Below are positions 16,177-24,341 of a DNA stretch of 64,000 bases, piece after piece; position 1 is the first letter of the stretch; every line of letters begins with the position of its first letter. The notes beneath the pieces are model-generated. The model saw only the letters and a list, made by a program, of their open reading frames with translations. It was not told where the DNA came from and made no database searches. The DNA lies in the NCBI GenBank assembly GCA_041394285.1, contig JAWKIL010000017.1:89787-153786 (forward strand), read 5' to 3'. The position numbers and the translations under genes were made by a program. The stretch comes from CADEDH01 sp041394285 (GTDB lineage Bacteria > Actinomycetota > Acidimicrobiia > Acidimicrobiales > SZUA-35).

Positions 16177-16656
16177 CGGCCAGGGCGGATCAGCGCCGGC
16201 ATCGCCCTGGTGCGGGGCCGGCGGAGCGGCCGCCCCGAGGTACTCCTGGTCCATCCCGGGGGTCCGTTCTGGGCCGGCAAGGACGAGCACGGCTGGTCGA
16301 TCCCCAAGGGCGAGCTCGACGATCCCGACGACCCCGACCTGGAAGCGGTGGCCCGGCGCGAGTTCGCCGAGGAGACGGGGCAGGCGCCGCCCGCCGGTGC
16401 GCTGACCCCGCTCCCCTCGTTCAGCCTGGGCTCGGGCAAGCGGCTGCACGCCTTCTGGTTGGAGGGCGAGATCGACGCCGACGCCGTGGTGTCGAACGAG
16501 TTCGAGCTGGAGTGGCCGCCCCGGTCGGGCCGCACGCAGCGCTTCCCGGAGGTCGATCGGGCGGCCTGGTTCGACCTCGACCACGCCCGGACCCGCCTCC
16601 ACAAGGGTCAGGTCAAGCTGGTGGATCTCCTGGTCGCCGCGCTGCGGGACGACTGA
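16171..16656 (+). CDS. NUDIX hydrolase
   Basis: A 161-residue protein with ISAGIALVRG...VLLVHPGG at the N-terminus and the NUDIX box spread over GELDDPDDPDLEAVARREFAEETGQ (Gly, then REFAEETG with the metal-binding Glu residues); the box has a few extra residues before REF. WSIPKGE precedes it. This matches the AP4A-hydrolase-like group that often sits next to polyphosphate genes, but none is here. The only plausible start is TTG 16171, lying in a duplicated 15-bp segment 22 nt after the previous stop. Confidence 0.85.
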   Translation: MTRPGRISAGIALVRGRRSGRPEVLLVHPGGPFWAGKDEHGWSIPKGELDDPDDPDLEAVARREFAEETGQAPPAGALTPLPSFSLGSGKRLHAFWLEGEIDADAVVSNEFELEWPPRSGRTQRFPEVDRAAWFDLDHARTRLHKGQVKLVDLLVAALRDD

Positions 16657-16775
16657 GCCGCCGCCACCTTCGCCTGAGCCCAAAACCCACTCATTGCCAG
16701 ATGGAACCGATCCCAAACACGAATCGGCTGTGGAGTATCACCCATCCCTGGCTCGGTGGTACGTTGACGCTTGTC

Positions 16776-17213
16776 ATGTTGCTCGAACTCGGTCCAGTGG
16801 CAGCCGACGATCTGCAGCGGTGGTCCCGGCGGGCCCGCCGGGTGGTCACCGAACTACGGTCCAACCCGGAGCAGCTCGACGGCATCGCCAGTGAAGACTG
16901 GCTGGATCAGTGGTCGAAGCTGATCGACGCCTGGTGCTCGGCCTGCGCCGCCACTGGCGGTACCGGCGACATCCGTTGGAGCTGCCCGCTCGACGACGAG
17001 ATGGCGGAGTACCTGGTGCACGGGCTGGAGCGCTGCTTCCACTCCGACTGTGTGAACGCCCTGATCGAGCCGGAAGACCGGCGGGCCCAGGGCCTCGTCA
17101 CCCTCCACATCATCCAGGCCTTCGTCGACGGCCTGTCGGCCGAGGGCGATGTGTGCCACCAGCACTACGTCGACCAGGTGCGGGCGTCGCTCGCCGGCCG
17201 CCTCGAAGCCTGA
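16776..17213 (+). CDS. Hypothetical protein
   Basis: A 145-residue soluble protein I do not recognise. It has five cysteines (AWCSACAA, WSCPLDDE, CFHSDC, VCHQHY), some with nearby histidines, so metal binding is possible but unproven. TACGTT (16760-16765) lies 10 nt before ATG 16776, a slightly longer gap than in neighbouring leaderless genes. It is convergent with the D-aminoacylase-like gene across the hairpin array. Confidence 0.65.
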   Translation: MLLELGPVAADDLQRWSRRARRVVTELRSNPEQLDGIASEDWLDQWSKLIDAWCSACAATGGTGDIRWSCPLDDEMAEYLVHGLERCFHSDCVNALIEPEDRRAQGLVTLHIIQAFVDGLSAEGDVCHQHYVDQVRASLAGRLEA

Positions 17214-17218
17214 ACGCC

Positions 17219-17316
17219 GTCAACTCTCCGGCTTGCTGAGTTCCGTCAACCCTCCGGGTTGCTGAATTCCGTCAACCCTCCGGGTTGCTGAATTCCGTCA
17301 ACCCTCCGGGTTGCTG
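17219..17316. repeat. Tandem 26-bp hairpin array (3.8 units)
   Basis: Units begin at 17219 (degenerate), 17245, 17271 (identical) and 17297 (20 bp only). Each unit contains CAACCCTCCGGGTTG, a perfect 6-bp stem with a TCC loop, except that the first is mutated. Read on the minus strand each unit encodes SNPEG plus a stop, that is, the very 3' end of the D-aminoacylase-like gene, so the array looks like repeated copying of that gene's end. It lies between convergent genes and could act as a bidirectional terminator. Confidence 0.85.
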
Positions 17317-18896
17317 CGGGTGCCCGATCCGGCTGGTGACGAACGCAGGGCCCGACCGGCCAGCACCCGCTTGTCGGCCACCCCCTCCCGCAGCGCCACC
17401 TGGCCCGCCACCAGCACGTAGTCGATACCCACCGAGGTGAGGTCGGGTTGGGCCACCGTGGCCCGGTCGCCCACCGTCGCCGGGTCGAAGACCACCACAT
17501 CGGCGTCGGCTCCCCGCTGAAGCCGGCCCTTGCGGGCCATGTCGGGCAGCATGCCCTCCACCCGCCGGGCGGGCAGGATGGTGATCTTGGCCAGGGCACT
17601 CATGAGGTCGAGGGTGCCCACCTGGCGGACGTAGCGCCCGAGGAGCCGGCAGAACGTGCCCGCCCCCCGGGGGTGGTTGTTGCGGTCCGGGTTGAGGATG
17701 GCGTCGCTGGCCACCATGATCCAGGGCTCGGTGAGGGTGAGCTGCACCTCGGTCTCAGGGATGGAACCCAGGGCCGCCACCAGCTTGTTGTCTTTCACCG
17801 CCTGGTCGTAGGTGGCCTCGGTGAGGCGCCGTTCGGTGCCGGCCACCTGGAGGTTGTCGTAGGAGATGCCGAACCGTTCCTGCCAGCCGGCGGAGAAGCG
17901 GGCGCTGCCGAGGAAGGTGCCCCAGAAGTCGTAGGGGTAGAGGCAGGCGGTGACGTCGAGACCGGCGGCCCGGGCGCTGTCGAGCCGGCGCAGGGTGTCG
18001 GCCATCACGAAGGTGCCGCCGGTGGACGTGATGTGCTCGATGTGGATCCCCACCTTGGCTTGGCGGGCCACCTGCAGCGCCTCGTCGATGGCCTCCATCG
18101 AGGTGCCCGGAGGGTAGGGGTCGCTGTAGCGGACATGGAAGAAGGCGCTGTGGCCGAAGCCGGCCGCCACCCGGGCCAGGCCCACCATCTCCTCCAGCGT
18201 GGTGCCGGGCGAGTACTCGGGGGAGAACGACACGCCGGCGTAGCCGTCGGTCAGGCTCTGGCGCAGCAGTTGTTCGAAATCGGCCTGCTGGGCCGGGGTG
18301 AGCGGATCCTCCACCCCCGCGCCCAGCTCGGCCCGCATGAAGTGCTGGTGGAACGCCCCACCGAAATGGACCGGGCTCTGGTTCTCGTAGCGCTGGAAGA
18401 AGGGGGCGGCGTAGTTGTCGATCCCGTGCATGCCGAGGTTGGTGGTGACGCCGTCGGCCAGCTTGAACCACACCCCGAACGGGTTCGGCTCGTAGGACAG
18501 GATGTCGATGAAGCCGGGGGCCACCACCCGGTCCGTGGCGTCGATCTCCTCGATGCCCTGGAGCGGGCTGAGGCTCACGGCTGTGATCACGCCGCCGTCG
18601 ACGCCCACGTGGGCCACCCGGTCGAAACCGGAGTCGGGGTCCATCACCCGCCCGTTGGCGATGACCAGCTCGTGCACGACCCCGGGATCAGGGGCGGGCC
18701 CGGCGCCGGGCAGCGGCGGGGGCTCGGTGCGCAGGGCGTTCGTCGTCAGCTCCGCCAGGGCCTGCGTCTCGGGCTGGACCCGGGGCCGGATGCCCACCAC
18801 GGCGGCGATGGCGGCATTGGCCGCGCCGAAGCCCAGCGCCACCAATACGCGACGCCGAGCCCGCAGCGACAGGAGCGGTTCCGGATCATCAGCCAT
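17298..18896 (-). CDS. D-aminoacylase / amidohydrolase family protein, atypical metal site
   Basis: A 532-residue amidohydrolase. The overall plan (IANGRVMDPDSGFDRVAHVGV, DATDRVVAPGFIDI, TLEEMVGLARVA, HIEHITS, ITILPARRV...ADADVVVFDP) is that of N-acyl-D-amino-acid deacylases. The expected HxH metal motif after PGFID is replaced by ILSYEPN, so the site may be remodelled or inactive. The N-terminus has RARRRVLVALGFGAANAAIA, a possible twin-arginine-like signal or anchor. The start at ATG 18896 has TAGGTT 11 nt upstream. The 3' end lies inside the 26-bp repeat array. Confidence 0.75.
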   Translation of the reverse strand: MADDPEPLLSLRARRRVLVALGFGAANAAIAAVVGIRPRVQPETQALAELTTNALRTEPPPLPGAGPAPDPGVVHELVIANGRVMDPDSGFDRVAHVGVDGGVITAVSLSPLQGIEEIDATDRVVAPGFIDILSYEPNPFGVWFKLADGVTTNLGMHGIDNYAAPFFQRYENQSPVHFGGAFHQHFMRAELGAGVEDPLTPAQQADFEQLLRQSLTDGYAGVSFSPEYSPGTTLEEMVGLARVAAGFGHSAFFHVRYSDPYPPGTSMEAIDEALQVARQAKVGIHIEHITSTGGTFVMADTLRRLDSARAAGLDVTACLYPYDFWGTFLGSARFSAGWQERFGISYDNLQVAGTERRLTEATYDQAVKDNKLVAALGSIPETEVQLTLTEPWIMVASDAILNPDRNNHPRGAGTFCRLLGRYVRQVGTLDLMSALAKITILPARRVEGMLPDMARKGRLQRGADADVVVFDPATVGDRATVAQPDLTSVGIDYVLVAGQVALREGVADKRVLAGRALRSSPAGSGTRSNPEG

Positions 18897-18954
18897 CGTC
18901 GAGGACGAACCTAGCCGCCGGTAGGCGGCGCCCAGGGGATGGGGCCCCTGGGCC

Positions 18955-19003
18955 CATGGGGAGGCGGCGAAGCCGCCGTCGGGGGCGCAGCCCCCGGAGA
19001 ACG
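18955..19003. repeat. Dispersed GC-rich palindromic repeat, copy B
   Basis: Begins CATGGGGAGGCGGCG and contains the hairpin GGGGGCGCAGCCCCC. Shares order and sequence with copies at 13976, 24184 and 24274. It occupies most of the divergent gap between the D-aminoacylase-like gene and purK. Confidence 0.5.
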
Positions 19004-19062
19004 GTCCCGGGTCAGCCCAGCCCATCACCAGGGACCGGCCCGGTGCCTGTACTGTTTTGGCT

Positions 19063-20205
19063 GTGTCTGGTGACTTCCCCGCCCTCTACCGTCTCGGGAT
19101 CGTCGGCGCCGGCCAGATCGCCCGCATGACCCACCAGGCCGCTCTGAAGCTCGGCATCACCCCCCGGCTCCTGGCCGAGCACCTCGACGACTCGGCGGCC
19201 CAGGCCGCCCCCGAGGCCATGTTCGGCCACCCCGACACGCTGGCCGCCTTCGCCGACCTGTGCGAGGTCCTCACGTTCGAGCACGAGCGGCTCGACCTGG
19301 GCCTGCTCCAGCTCATCGAGGACAGCGGGGCCGTGGTCCGCCCCGGCACCAAGACCATCCGGGCCGCCTTCGACAAGCTCCACCAGCGCCGGGTGCTGCT
19401 CAACCGGGGGTTCCCGGTGCCGGCCTTCGCCGAGGTGCGGGGCCCCGACGACCTGTTCGATTTCGCCTCCACCCACGGCTTCCCGGTGGTCCTCAAGTCG
19501 GTGCGGGCCGGCCTGCCCGGCCAGCGGGGGGTGTGGATCGTCGAGAGCGTCAACGAGGCACTCCGGGTGCTGGCCGAGCACGGCGACCGAGACCTCATGG
19601 CCGAGTCGTTCCAGGCCATCGTGAAGGAGCTGGTGGTGCTGGTGGCCCGCCGGCCCGGCGGGTTCGCCCGCTCCTACCCCATCGCCGAGATGACCTACCA
19701 GGACGGCGAGGTGCGGGAGATCCGGGTGCCGGCCGCGGTCGGCCACCCGGTGGCGGTGCAGGCCCGGGAGCTGGCCTTGCGCCTGGCCGACGAGTTCGAC
19801 GCCGTGGGCGTGCTGGCCGTCGAGCTGTTCCTCACCACCGACGGCCTCGTGGTCAACGAGCTGGCGGCCCGCCCCCACAACGCCGGCCACGTGACGATCG
19901 AGAACAGCCCCACGTCGCAGTTCGAGAACCACGTCCGGGCGGTGCTCGACCTGCCCCTCGGCCCCACCTGGAGCAACGCTCCGGCGGCGGTGACGATCAA
20001 CGTGATCGGAGGCCTCGAGAACATCGACCCGGCCAACAACCTGGTCGACGCCCTGGCGGTGGAAGGAGCGCAGGTGCACCTGTATGGCAAGATCCCGAGG
20101 CCCGGCCGTAAGTTGGGCCACGTGACCGCCCTGGGAGACGACATCGATCAGGCCCGCGAGCTGGCCCGCCGGGCCGAGGCCGCCCTCCACGGACGGCGCC
20201 CCTGA
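19063..20205 (+). CDS. purK: 5-(carboxyamino)imidazole ribonucleotide synthase
   Basis: A 380-residue ATP-grasp enzyme of purine synthesis that carboxylates AIR with ATP and bicarbonate. RLGIVGAGQIARMTHQAA is the PurK N-terminus, HGFPVVLKSVRAG is the ATP-binding segment, and ELFLTTDGLVVNELAARPHNAGHVTIE carries the metal-binding Glu and Asn. The GLPGQRG loop replaces the usual GYDGRG. GTG 19063 follows TACTGT (19050-19055) by 7 nt. The gene overlaps upp by one base. PurE is not in the window. Confidence 0.93.
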   Translation: MSGDFPALYRLGIVGAGQIARMTHQAALKLGITPRLLAEHLDDSAAQAAPEAMFGHPDTLAAFADLCEVLTFEHERLDLGLLQLIEDSGAVVRPGTKTIRAAFDKLHQRRVLLNRGFPVPAFAEVRGPDDLFDFASTHGFPVVLKSVRAGLPGQRGVWIVESVNEALRVLAEHGDRDLMAESFQAIVKELVVLVARRPGGFARSYPIAEMTYQDGEVREIRVPAAVGHPVAVQARELALRLADEFDAVGVLAVELFLTTDGLVVNELAARPHNAGHVTIENSPTSQFENHVRAVLDLPLGPTWSNAPAAVTINVIGGLENIDPANNLVDALAVEGAQVHLYGKIPRPGRKLGHVTALGDDIDQARELARRAEAALHGRRP

Positions 20206-20849
20206 TGAGCACCCAGGCCCCACCCCAACTCACCGTGGTCGACCATCCGCTGGTGGCCCACAAGATCACGATGCTGCGCAACGTGAACACCTCCTCGGAG
20301 TCGTTCCGGTCGCTGTGCACCGAGATCACCCTGCTCACGGCGTACGAGGCGCTCCGCCACCTGCCGGTGGAGGCGGTTGAGGTGGAGACCCCGATCACCA
20401 CCACCCGCTCGCCCATGCTGACCGGCCCGGCGCCGGCCGTGGTGGGCATCCTGCGGGCCGGGCTGGTGATGGTGGAGGCCATCCTCACCCTCATCCCCCA
20501 CGCCCGGGTGGGCCATCTCGGCCTGTTCCGGGACCCCGAGACGCACCGTCCGGTGGAGTACTACCGCAAGCTCCCGGCCGACATCGCCGACCGGGAGGTC
20601 CTCCTGGTGGACCCGATGCTGGCCACCGGGGGCAGTGCTGTCCACGCCCTCGACATCCTGGTGGAGCTGGGCTGCCGCCCGGCCCGCCTGCTGTCGATCA
20701 TCGGGTGCCCCGAGGGTGTGGGGGCCGTGCACGCCGCCCACCCCGACGTCACCGTGACCCTGGCCGCGCTCGACGAGGGCCTGAACGAGCACGCCTACAT
20801 CGTTCCCGGTCTGGGCGACGCCGGCGACCGCATCTACGGCACCCGGTGA
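20205..20849 (+). CDS. upp: Uracil phosphoribosyltransferase
   Basis: A 214-residue enzyme converting uracil and PRPP to UMP for pyrimidine salvage. The PRPP loop is VDPMLATGGSA and the C-terminal uracil-binding region is YIVPGLGDAGDRIYGT. HPLVAHKITMLRN and RAGLVMVEA are further hallmarks. Start ATG shares one base with the purK stop, and the stop overlaps the cdd start (GTGA), so the three genes form a coupled operon. Confidence 0.96.
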   Translation: MSTQAPPQLTVVDHPLVAHKITMLRNVNTSSESFRSLCTEITLLTAYEALRHLPVEAVEVETPITTTRSPMLTGPAPAVVGILRAGLVMVEAILTLIPHARVGHLGLFRDPETHRPVEYYRKLPADIADREVLLVDPMLATGGSAVHALDILVELGCRPARLLSIIGCPEGVGAVHAAHPDVTVTLAALDEGLNEHAYIVPGLGDAGDRIYGTR

Positions 20850-21289
20850 CCGATCCGGCCGCGCCCGGCGAACCGGCCGCCGTCCCGACCCCGGGGCCGG
20901 CCATCGACTGGGACGGCCTGCGCCAGGCGGCCCGGGCCGTCTGCGCCCGGGCCTACGCCCCCTACAGCCGGTTCCCGGTGGGGGCGGCGGCGCTGGTGGA
21001 CGACGGCCGGATCGTCACCGGCTGCAACGTGGAGAACGTGTCCTACGGGCTGACCCTGTGCGCCGAGTGCGGCCTGGTGTCGGACCTGGCCCGCACCGGC
21101 GGCGGCCGCCTGGTGGCGGTGGCCGTGGTGTCGGGCTCAGGCGAGCCGTGCCTCCCGTGCGGCCGGTGTCGCCAGCTGCTGTTGGAGCACGGCGGGTTCG
21201 AGTGCCTGGTCGACGGCGACGGCGAGCCCCGCCCGCTGAGCGAGCTCATCCCCGGCGGCTTCACCGCCGACCGCCTGTCCCGCGGCTAG
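20846..21289 (+). CDS. cdd: Cytidine deaminase
   Basis: A 147-residue zinc enzyme that deaminates cytidine and deoxycytidine. CNVENVSYGLTLCAECG supplies the catalytic Glu and first zinc Cys, and PCLPCGRCRQLL the remaining zinc cysteines. YAPYSRFPVGAA is the substrate-binding start. Downstream of upp and translated from an overlapping GTG, it fits pyrimidine salvage. Confidence 0.95.
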   Translation: MTDPAAPGEPAAVPTPGPAIDWDGLRQAARAVCARAYAPYSRFPVGAAALVDDGRIVTGCNVENVSYGLTLCAECGLVSDLARTGGGRLVAVAVVSGSGEPCLPCGRCRQLLLEHGGFECLVDGDGEPRPLSELIPGGFTADRLSRG

Positions 21290-21362
21290 CTCCTCCCGGG
21301 CTTTTTACCCACGGCACCGCCGGCGACGGCCCCGGTGAGAAGTCGGTGGCGAACCGCCCTGG

Positions 21363-22625
21363 CTACCGTTCCAGGCAGGCCTGGATGCCGGCGACGAAGT
21401 TGGCCGTCATGTTGGCCAGGGTGTAGCGGTCTGCCGCCCGGCGGGCGGCGGCCACCACGGCAGCCCGCCGTTCGTCGTCGGCCAACAGGTCGAGGATCGC
21501 CTTGGACATGACGTCGGGGTCGTCGGCCACCACGAAGCCGTTGGCCCCGTTGTCGACGTAGTCGATCTCGGGGCCGTGGCGGGCGTTGTCGGTGGTGAAC
21601 AGGGGTACGCCGGAGGCGAACGAGTCGAGCACATGGAGCCCGACGGCGCCCGGGCTGATCTGCACGGTGGCCAGCCGGAACCAGGCCGCCTTGTCCATCC
21701 CGGTGCGGGCCCCCACCAGATGGGCCCACGGGCAGTCGGCCAGCTGAGCCTCCAGCTCGGCCCGGGCCGGCCCGTCGCCGATCACCACCAACCGGAACGA
21801 CGGCTCCCGGGCGTGGACCCGGCGGGCCACCTCGGCCAGCAGATCGACCCGTTTGTCGACGTAGAGGGCACCGCAGTAGATCCCGAGCGGGGCGCCGGGC
21901 GGCAGGTCTATCGAGCGGCGCAGCTCGGCGAGGGTGTCGTCGCTCACCGCCGCCAGGTCGGCCAGGAAGGCCTCGTTGTCGATGGCGTTGTCGAGCACGG
22001 TGATGCGGTCGGCCGGGTAGCCCTGGCCCTCCAGGAAGTGGCGGGTCTCCCCGGTGTAGGCGAACCACCAGTCGACCTGCTTGGTGAACAGGCCTTTCCA
22101 CCGCTCCCGCAGCCCGTCGGGCGCGGCGCTCTGCAGGTTGCGGCCGTGCCCCCAGTAGGCCACCCGCCGCCGCCCCGGCCGGTTCCGACCGACCATGCGC
22201 CGGATCTGGATCGGGTAGTTGGACAGGATCTTGATCTCCTGGGTGAGCACCACCAGGTCGGCGTGGCGGGCCCGCCGGGGGCAGGGCTGCCACAGGAGCT
22301 CGGTGCCCCGCACGGTGAACCACCGGCTGTGCACCTCGTCGGCCCAGCTCAGCCGGCCGCTGTCGTTGCGGGTGGCGTCGGACGGCGACGGCTGCCCGTA
22401 GACCACCCGCAGCTCGATCCCGGCCTTGTCGCACTCTTCCCGCAGCCGCTCGAACAGGCCCACCCGGTACTGGACCAGGCGGCGCTGGAGGATCGTCACC
22501 CGGGGGCGGTCACGCTCCGGCCGGGAGCGGCGGCCGGCGATCGGGCGCCGGGCCACGGCCATCGCCTTGGCGGCCTCGCCCAGCACGGCCCCGGCAGCGT
22601 CGGTGAGTACGGTCCCGGCCATCAT
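21363..22625 (-). CDS. Glycosyltransferase family 4-like
   Basis: A 420-residue GT-B fold glycosyltransferase. The N-terminal acceptor half has RVTILQRRLVQYRVGLFERL and LVVLTQEIKILSNYPIQ; the C-terminal nucleotide-sugar half has PLGIYCGALYVDKRVDLLAEV, RLVVIGDGPARAELE and the GVPLFTTDNARHGPEI loop with the conserved Glu. Donor and acceptor are unknown. It starts 4 nt after the polysaccharide deacetylase stop (ATG 22625 or 22622), and together the two suggest synthesis or trimming of a surface glycan. Confidence 0.85.
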   Translation of the reverse strand: MMAGTVLTDAAGAVLGEAAKAMAVARRPIAGRRSRPERDRPRVTILQRRLVQYRVGLFERLREECDKAGIELRVVYGQPSPSDATRNDSGRLSWADEVHSRWFTVRGTELLWQPCPRRARHADLVVLTQEIKILSNYPIQIRRMVGRNRPGRRRVAYWGHGRNLQSAAPDGLRERWKGLFTKQVDWWFAYTGETRHFLEGQGYPADRITVLDNAIDNEAFLADLAAVSDDTLAELRRSIDLPPGAPLGIYCGALYVDKRVDLLAEVARRVHAREPSFRLVVIGDGPARAELEAQLADCPWAHLVGARTGMDKAAWFRLATVQISPGAVGLHVLDSFASGVPLFTTDNARHGPEIDYVDNGANGFVVADDPDVMSKAILDLLADDERRAAVVAAARRAADRYTLANMTANFVAGIQACLER

Positions 22626-22629
22626 GGGT

Positions 22630-23400
22630 CTAGCGGTACCCCGCTCCCTGTCGCCGCTGGCGTATGGAGCCGAAAACCCTGTTGGCGGCCAGCGCACCGG
22701 GCCGGGTGGAGAGCACCCGGAGCCAGCGGGCGAAGGCGGCCGGAGACATCCCGTCCACCAGCATGCGGGGCAGCCGGGTGGTGACCCCGGGGCGGGTGAC
22801 GGCTCCTCGCTGCACCACGAACTGGGTGCCGACGCCCAGGCGGCGGGCCGCCTCGTCCCAGGCGTCGCAGGTGCGGCCCCAGGGCCAAGCCAGCTCGGCC
22901 ATGACGTCGGGGGGCCGCCCCAGACCCTCGGCCAGCGCCTTGACCGAGGTGGCGATGTCGTCGGCCACCTCGTCGGCCAGGCCCGGCGCCAGCTCCCATC
23001 GTTCGTGGCTGTGGGTGTGGGAGCGGAACTCGAGCACCCCTTCGTCGGCCAGGCGTCGGGCCGCCGACCAGGACAGGTGCTCGTCGCCCGGTGACGGGTC
23101 GGCCGGGCAGCGGTCGGTGATGAGGAACGACGTGGCCCGGAACCCATGGTGGCGTAGGGCGGGGGCCACCGCCGTGTCGAGGTCGGCGTAGCCGTCGTCG
23201 AAGGTGAGGGCCACGGCCGGCCCGACCGGCGCAGCGGCCCGCCCGGCGGCCACCGCTCCCACCTCGCTGGCGGTGAGCGTGGTGTAGCCCTGCCCGGACA
23301 GCCAGGCCAGGTGGGCGGCGAACACCTCGGGGGTGGTGGAGAAGGGCCCCGGGCCGGGGCCGACCCGGTGGTAGCACAGGACGGGGATGGGGCGCAGCAC
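22630..23400 (-). CDS. Polysaccharide deacetylase (NodB-like, CE4)
   Basis: A 256-residue NodB-homology protein. IPVLCYHRVG is the usual first strand, VALTFDDGYAD holds the catalytic base and metal Asp, and SHTHSHERW the metal-binding histidines (HxxxH). WPWGRTCDAWDEAARRLG corresponds to motif 3 with Trp/Arg. Expected to remove N-acetyl groups from a glycan; no signal peptide is seen, so it may act on a cytoplasmic or lipid-linked sugar. GTG 23400 lies 8 nt after the stop of the HAD gene. Confidence 0.85.
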   Translation of the reverse strand: MLRPIPVLCYHRVGPGPGPFSTTPEVFAAHLAWLSGQGYTTLTASEVGAVAAGRAAAPVGPAVALTFDDGYADLDTAVAPALRHHGFRATSFLITDRCPADPSPGDEHLSWSAARRLADEGVLEFRSHTHSHERWELAPGLADEVADDIATSVKALAEGLGRPPDVMAELAWPWGRTCDAWDEAARRLGVGTQFVVQRGAVTRPGVTTRLPRMLVDGMSPAAFARWLRVLSTRPGALAANRVFGSIRQRRQGAGYR

Positions 23401-23408
23401 AGCCGGGC

Positions 23409-24110
23409 CTACAGCCTTCCCAGGAGGCCGGGCAGCTCGCCCAGGTGCTCGATCCGGAGCCACCGGGGCTCGTCGCAGCCATCGGCGATGTCGTCGACCG
23501 CCTCGTGGGCCCAGGTGATGCCGTAGGGCACGTGGACGGCCTGGGCCCCCAGCTCCAGCACCGGCAGCACGTCGGACCGCACGGAGTTGCCCACCATCAC
23601 GAACTCGTCCGGGTCGGCCGAGCACCGCTGCAGCACCTTGCGGTAGATCTCGGGCGACTTCTCGGTGACGATCTCCACCCGCTCGAACAGCTCGGCCAGG
23701 CCCGATTCGGCCACCTTGGACTCCTGGTGGAACAGGTCGCCCTTGGTGATCAGCACCAGCCGGTAGCGCTCGGCCAGGCAGGCCAGCGTCTCGGGCACGT
23801 GGTCGATCAGCTCCACCGGGTGGCTCAGCAGCTCCTTGCCCCAGTCGATCAGCTGCTGAACGGCGGCTCCCGGCAGGGTGCCACCGCTGACCTCGAGCGC
23901 GGTCTCGATCATGGACAGGGTGAACCCCTTGGCTCCGTAACCGAAGACTTCGAGGTTGGCCCGCTCCCGGGCCAGCAACCGCTCGCCCACGGCGTCGGCC
24001 GGCAGCCAGGAGGCCAGGAGATCGCGGAACTTCTGCTCGGTCACGGCGAAGTGGCTCTCGGAGTGCCACAACGTATCGTCAGCATCGAATCCCACGACGG
24101 ACACAGTCAC
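23409..24110 (-). CDS. HAD-superfamily hydrolase
   Basis: A 233-residue phosphatase-like protein. Motif I is GFDADDTLW (nucleophile Asp and acid Asp), motif II is LVLITKGD, motif III the Lys in EKSPEIY, and motif IV FVMVGNSVRSDV, where the acidic pair is reduced to one clear Asp. The helical cap lies at residues about 20-95. Substrate unknown. GTG 24110 follows TATGTT (24120-24125) by 9 nt. First gene of the run with the deacetylase and glycosyltransferase. Confidence 0.85.
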   Translation of the reverse strand: MTVSVVGFDADDTLWHSESHFAVTEQKFRDLLASWLPADAVGERLLARERANLEVFGYGAKGFTLSMIETALEVSGGTLPGAAVQQLIDWGKELLSHPVELIDHVPETLACLAERYRLVLITKGDLFHQESKVAESGLAELFERVEIVTEKSPEIYRKVLQRCSADPDEFVMVGNSVRSDVLPVLELGAQAVHVPYGITWAHEAVDDIADGCDEPRWLRIEHLGELPGLLGRL

Positions 24111-24183
24111 AGAGAGCCCAACATAGCTCCCACCCGGCTCGTCCCCGCCCGCCCAGCGGGCAGTGGGCCATTACCCCGACCTG

Positions 24184-24231
24184 GATGGGGGAGGGCCGCT
24201 CGCGGCCCGACTGGGGCGCCGAGGCCCCGCA
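24184..24231. repeat. Dispersed GC-rich palindromic repeat, copy C
   Basis: Begins GATGGGGGAGGGCCGC and ends with a GGGGCGCCGAGGCCCC stem. Nearly identical to copy D 90 bp downstream, and related to copies A and B. The two copies fill the gap between the HAD gene and add. Confidence 0.6.
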
Positions 24232-24273
24232 CGGCGCGCCAGCGCCGAGGGACGGGGTTGGGGCCCCGGCCCT

Positions 24274-24320
24274 GATGGGGGAGGGCCGCCTGCGGCCCGA
24301 CGGGGGCGCCGAGCCCCCGA
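24274..24320. repeat. Dispersed GC-rich palindromic repeat, copy D
   Basis: Begins GATGGGGGAGGGCCGC as in copy C and ends with the perfect stem CGGGGGCGCCGAGCCCCCG. It ends ~10 bp before the -10 box of add. Confidence 0.6.
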
Positions 24321-24341
24321 ACAGCACAGGTACTCTGAGTC

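Noticed and set aside
17219..17316. CRISPR array
   Set aside because: Units are directly adjacent 26-mers without spacers, and no cas gene is present.
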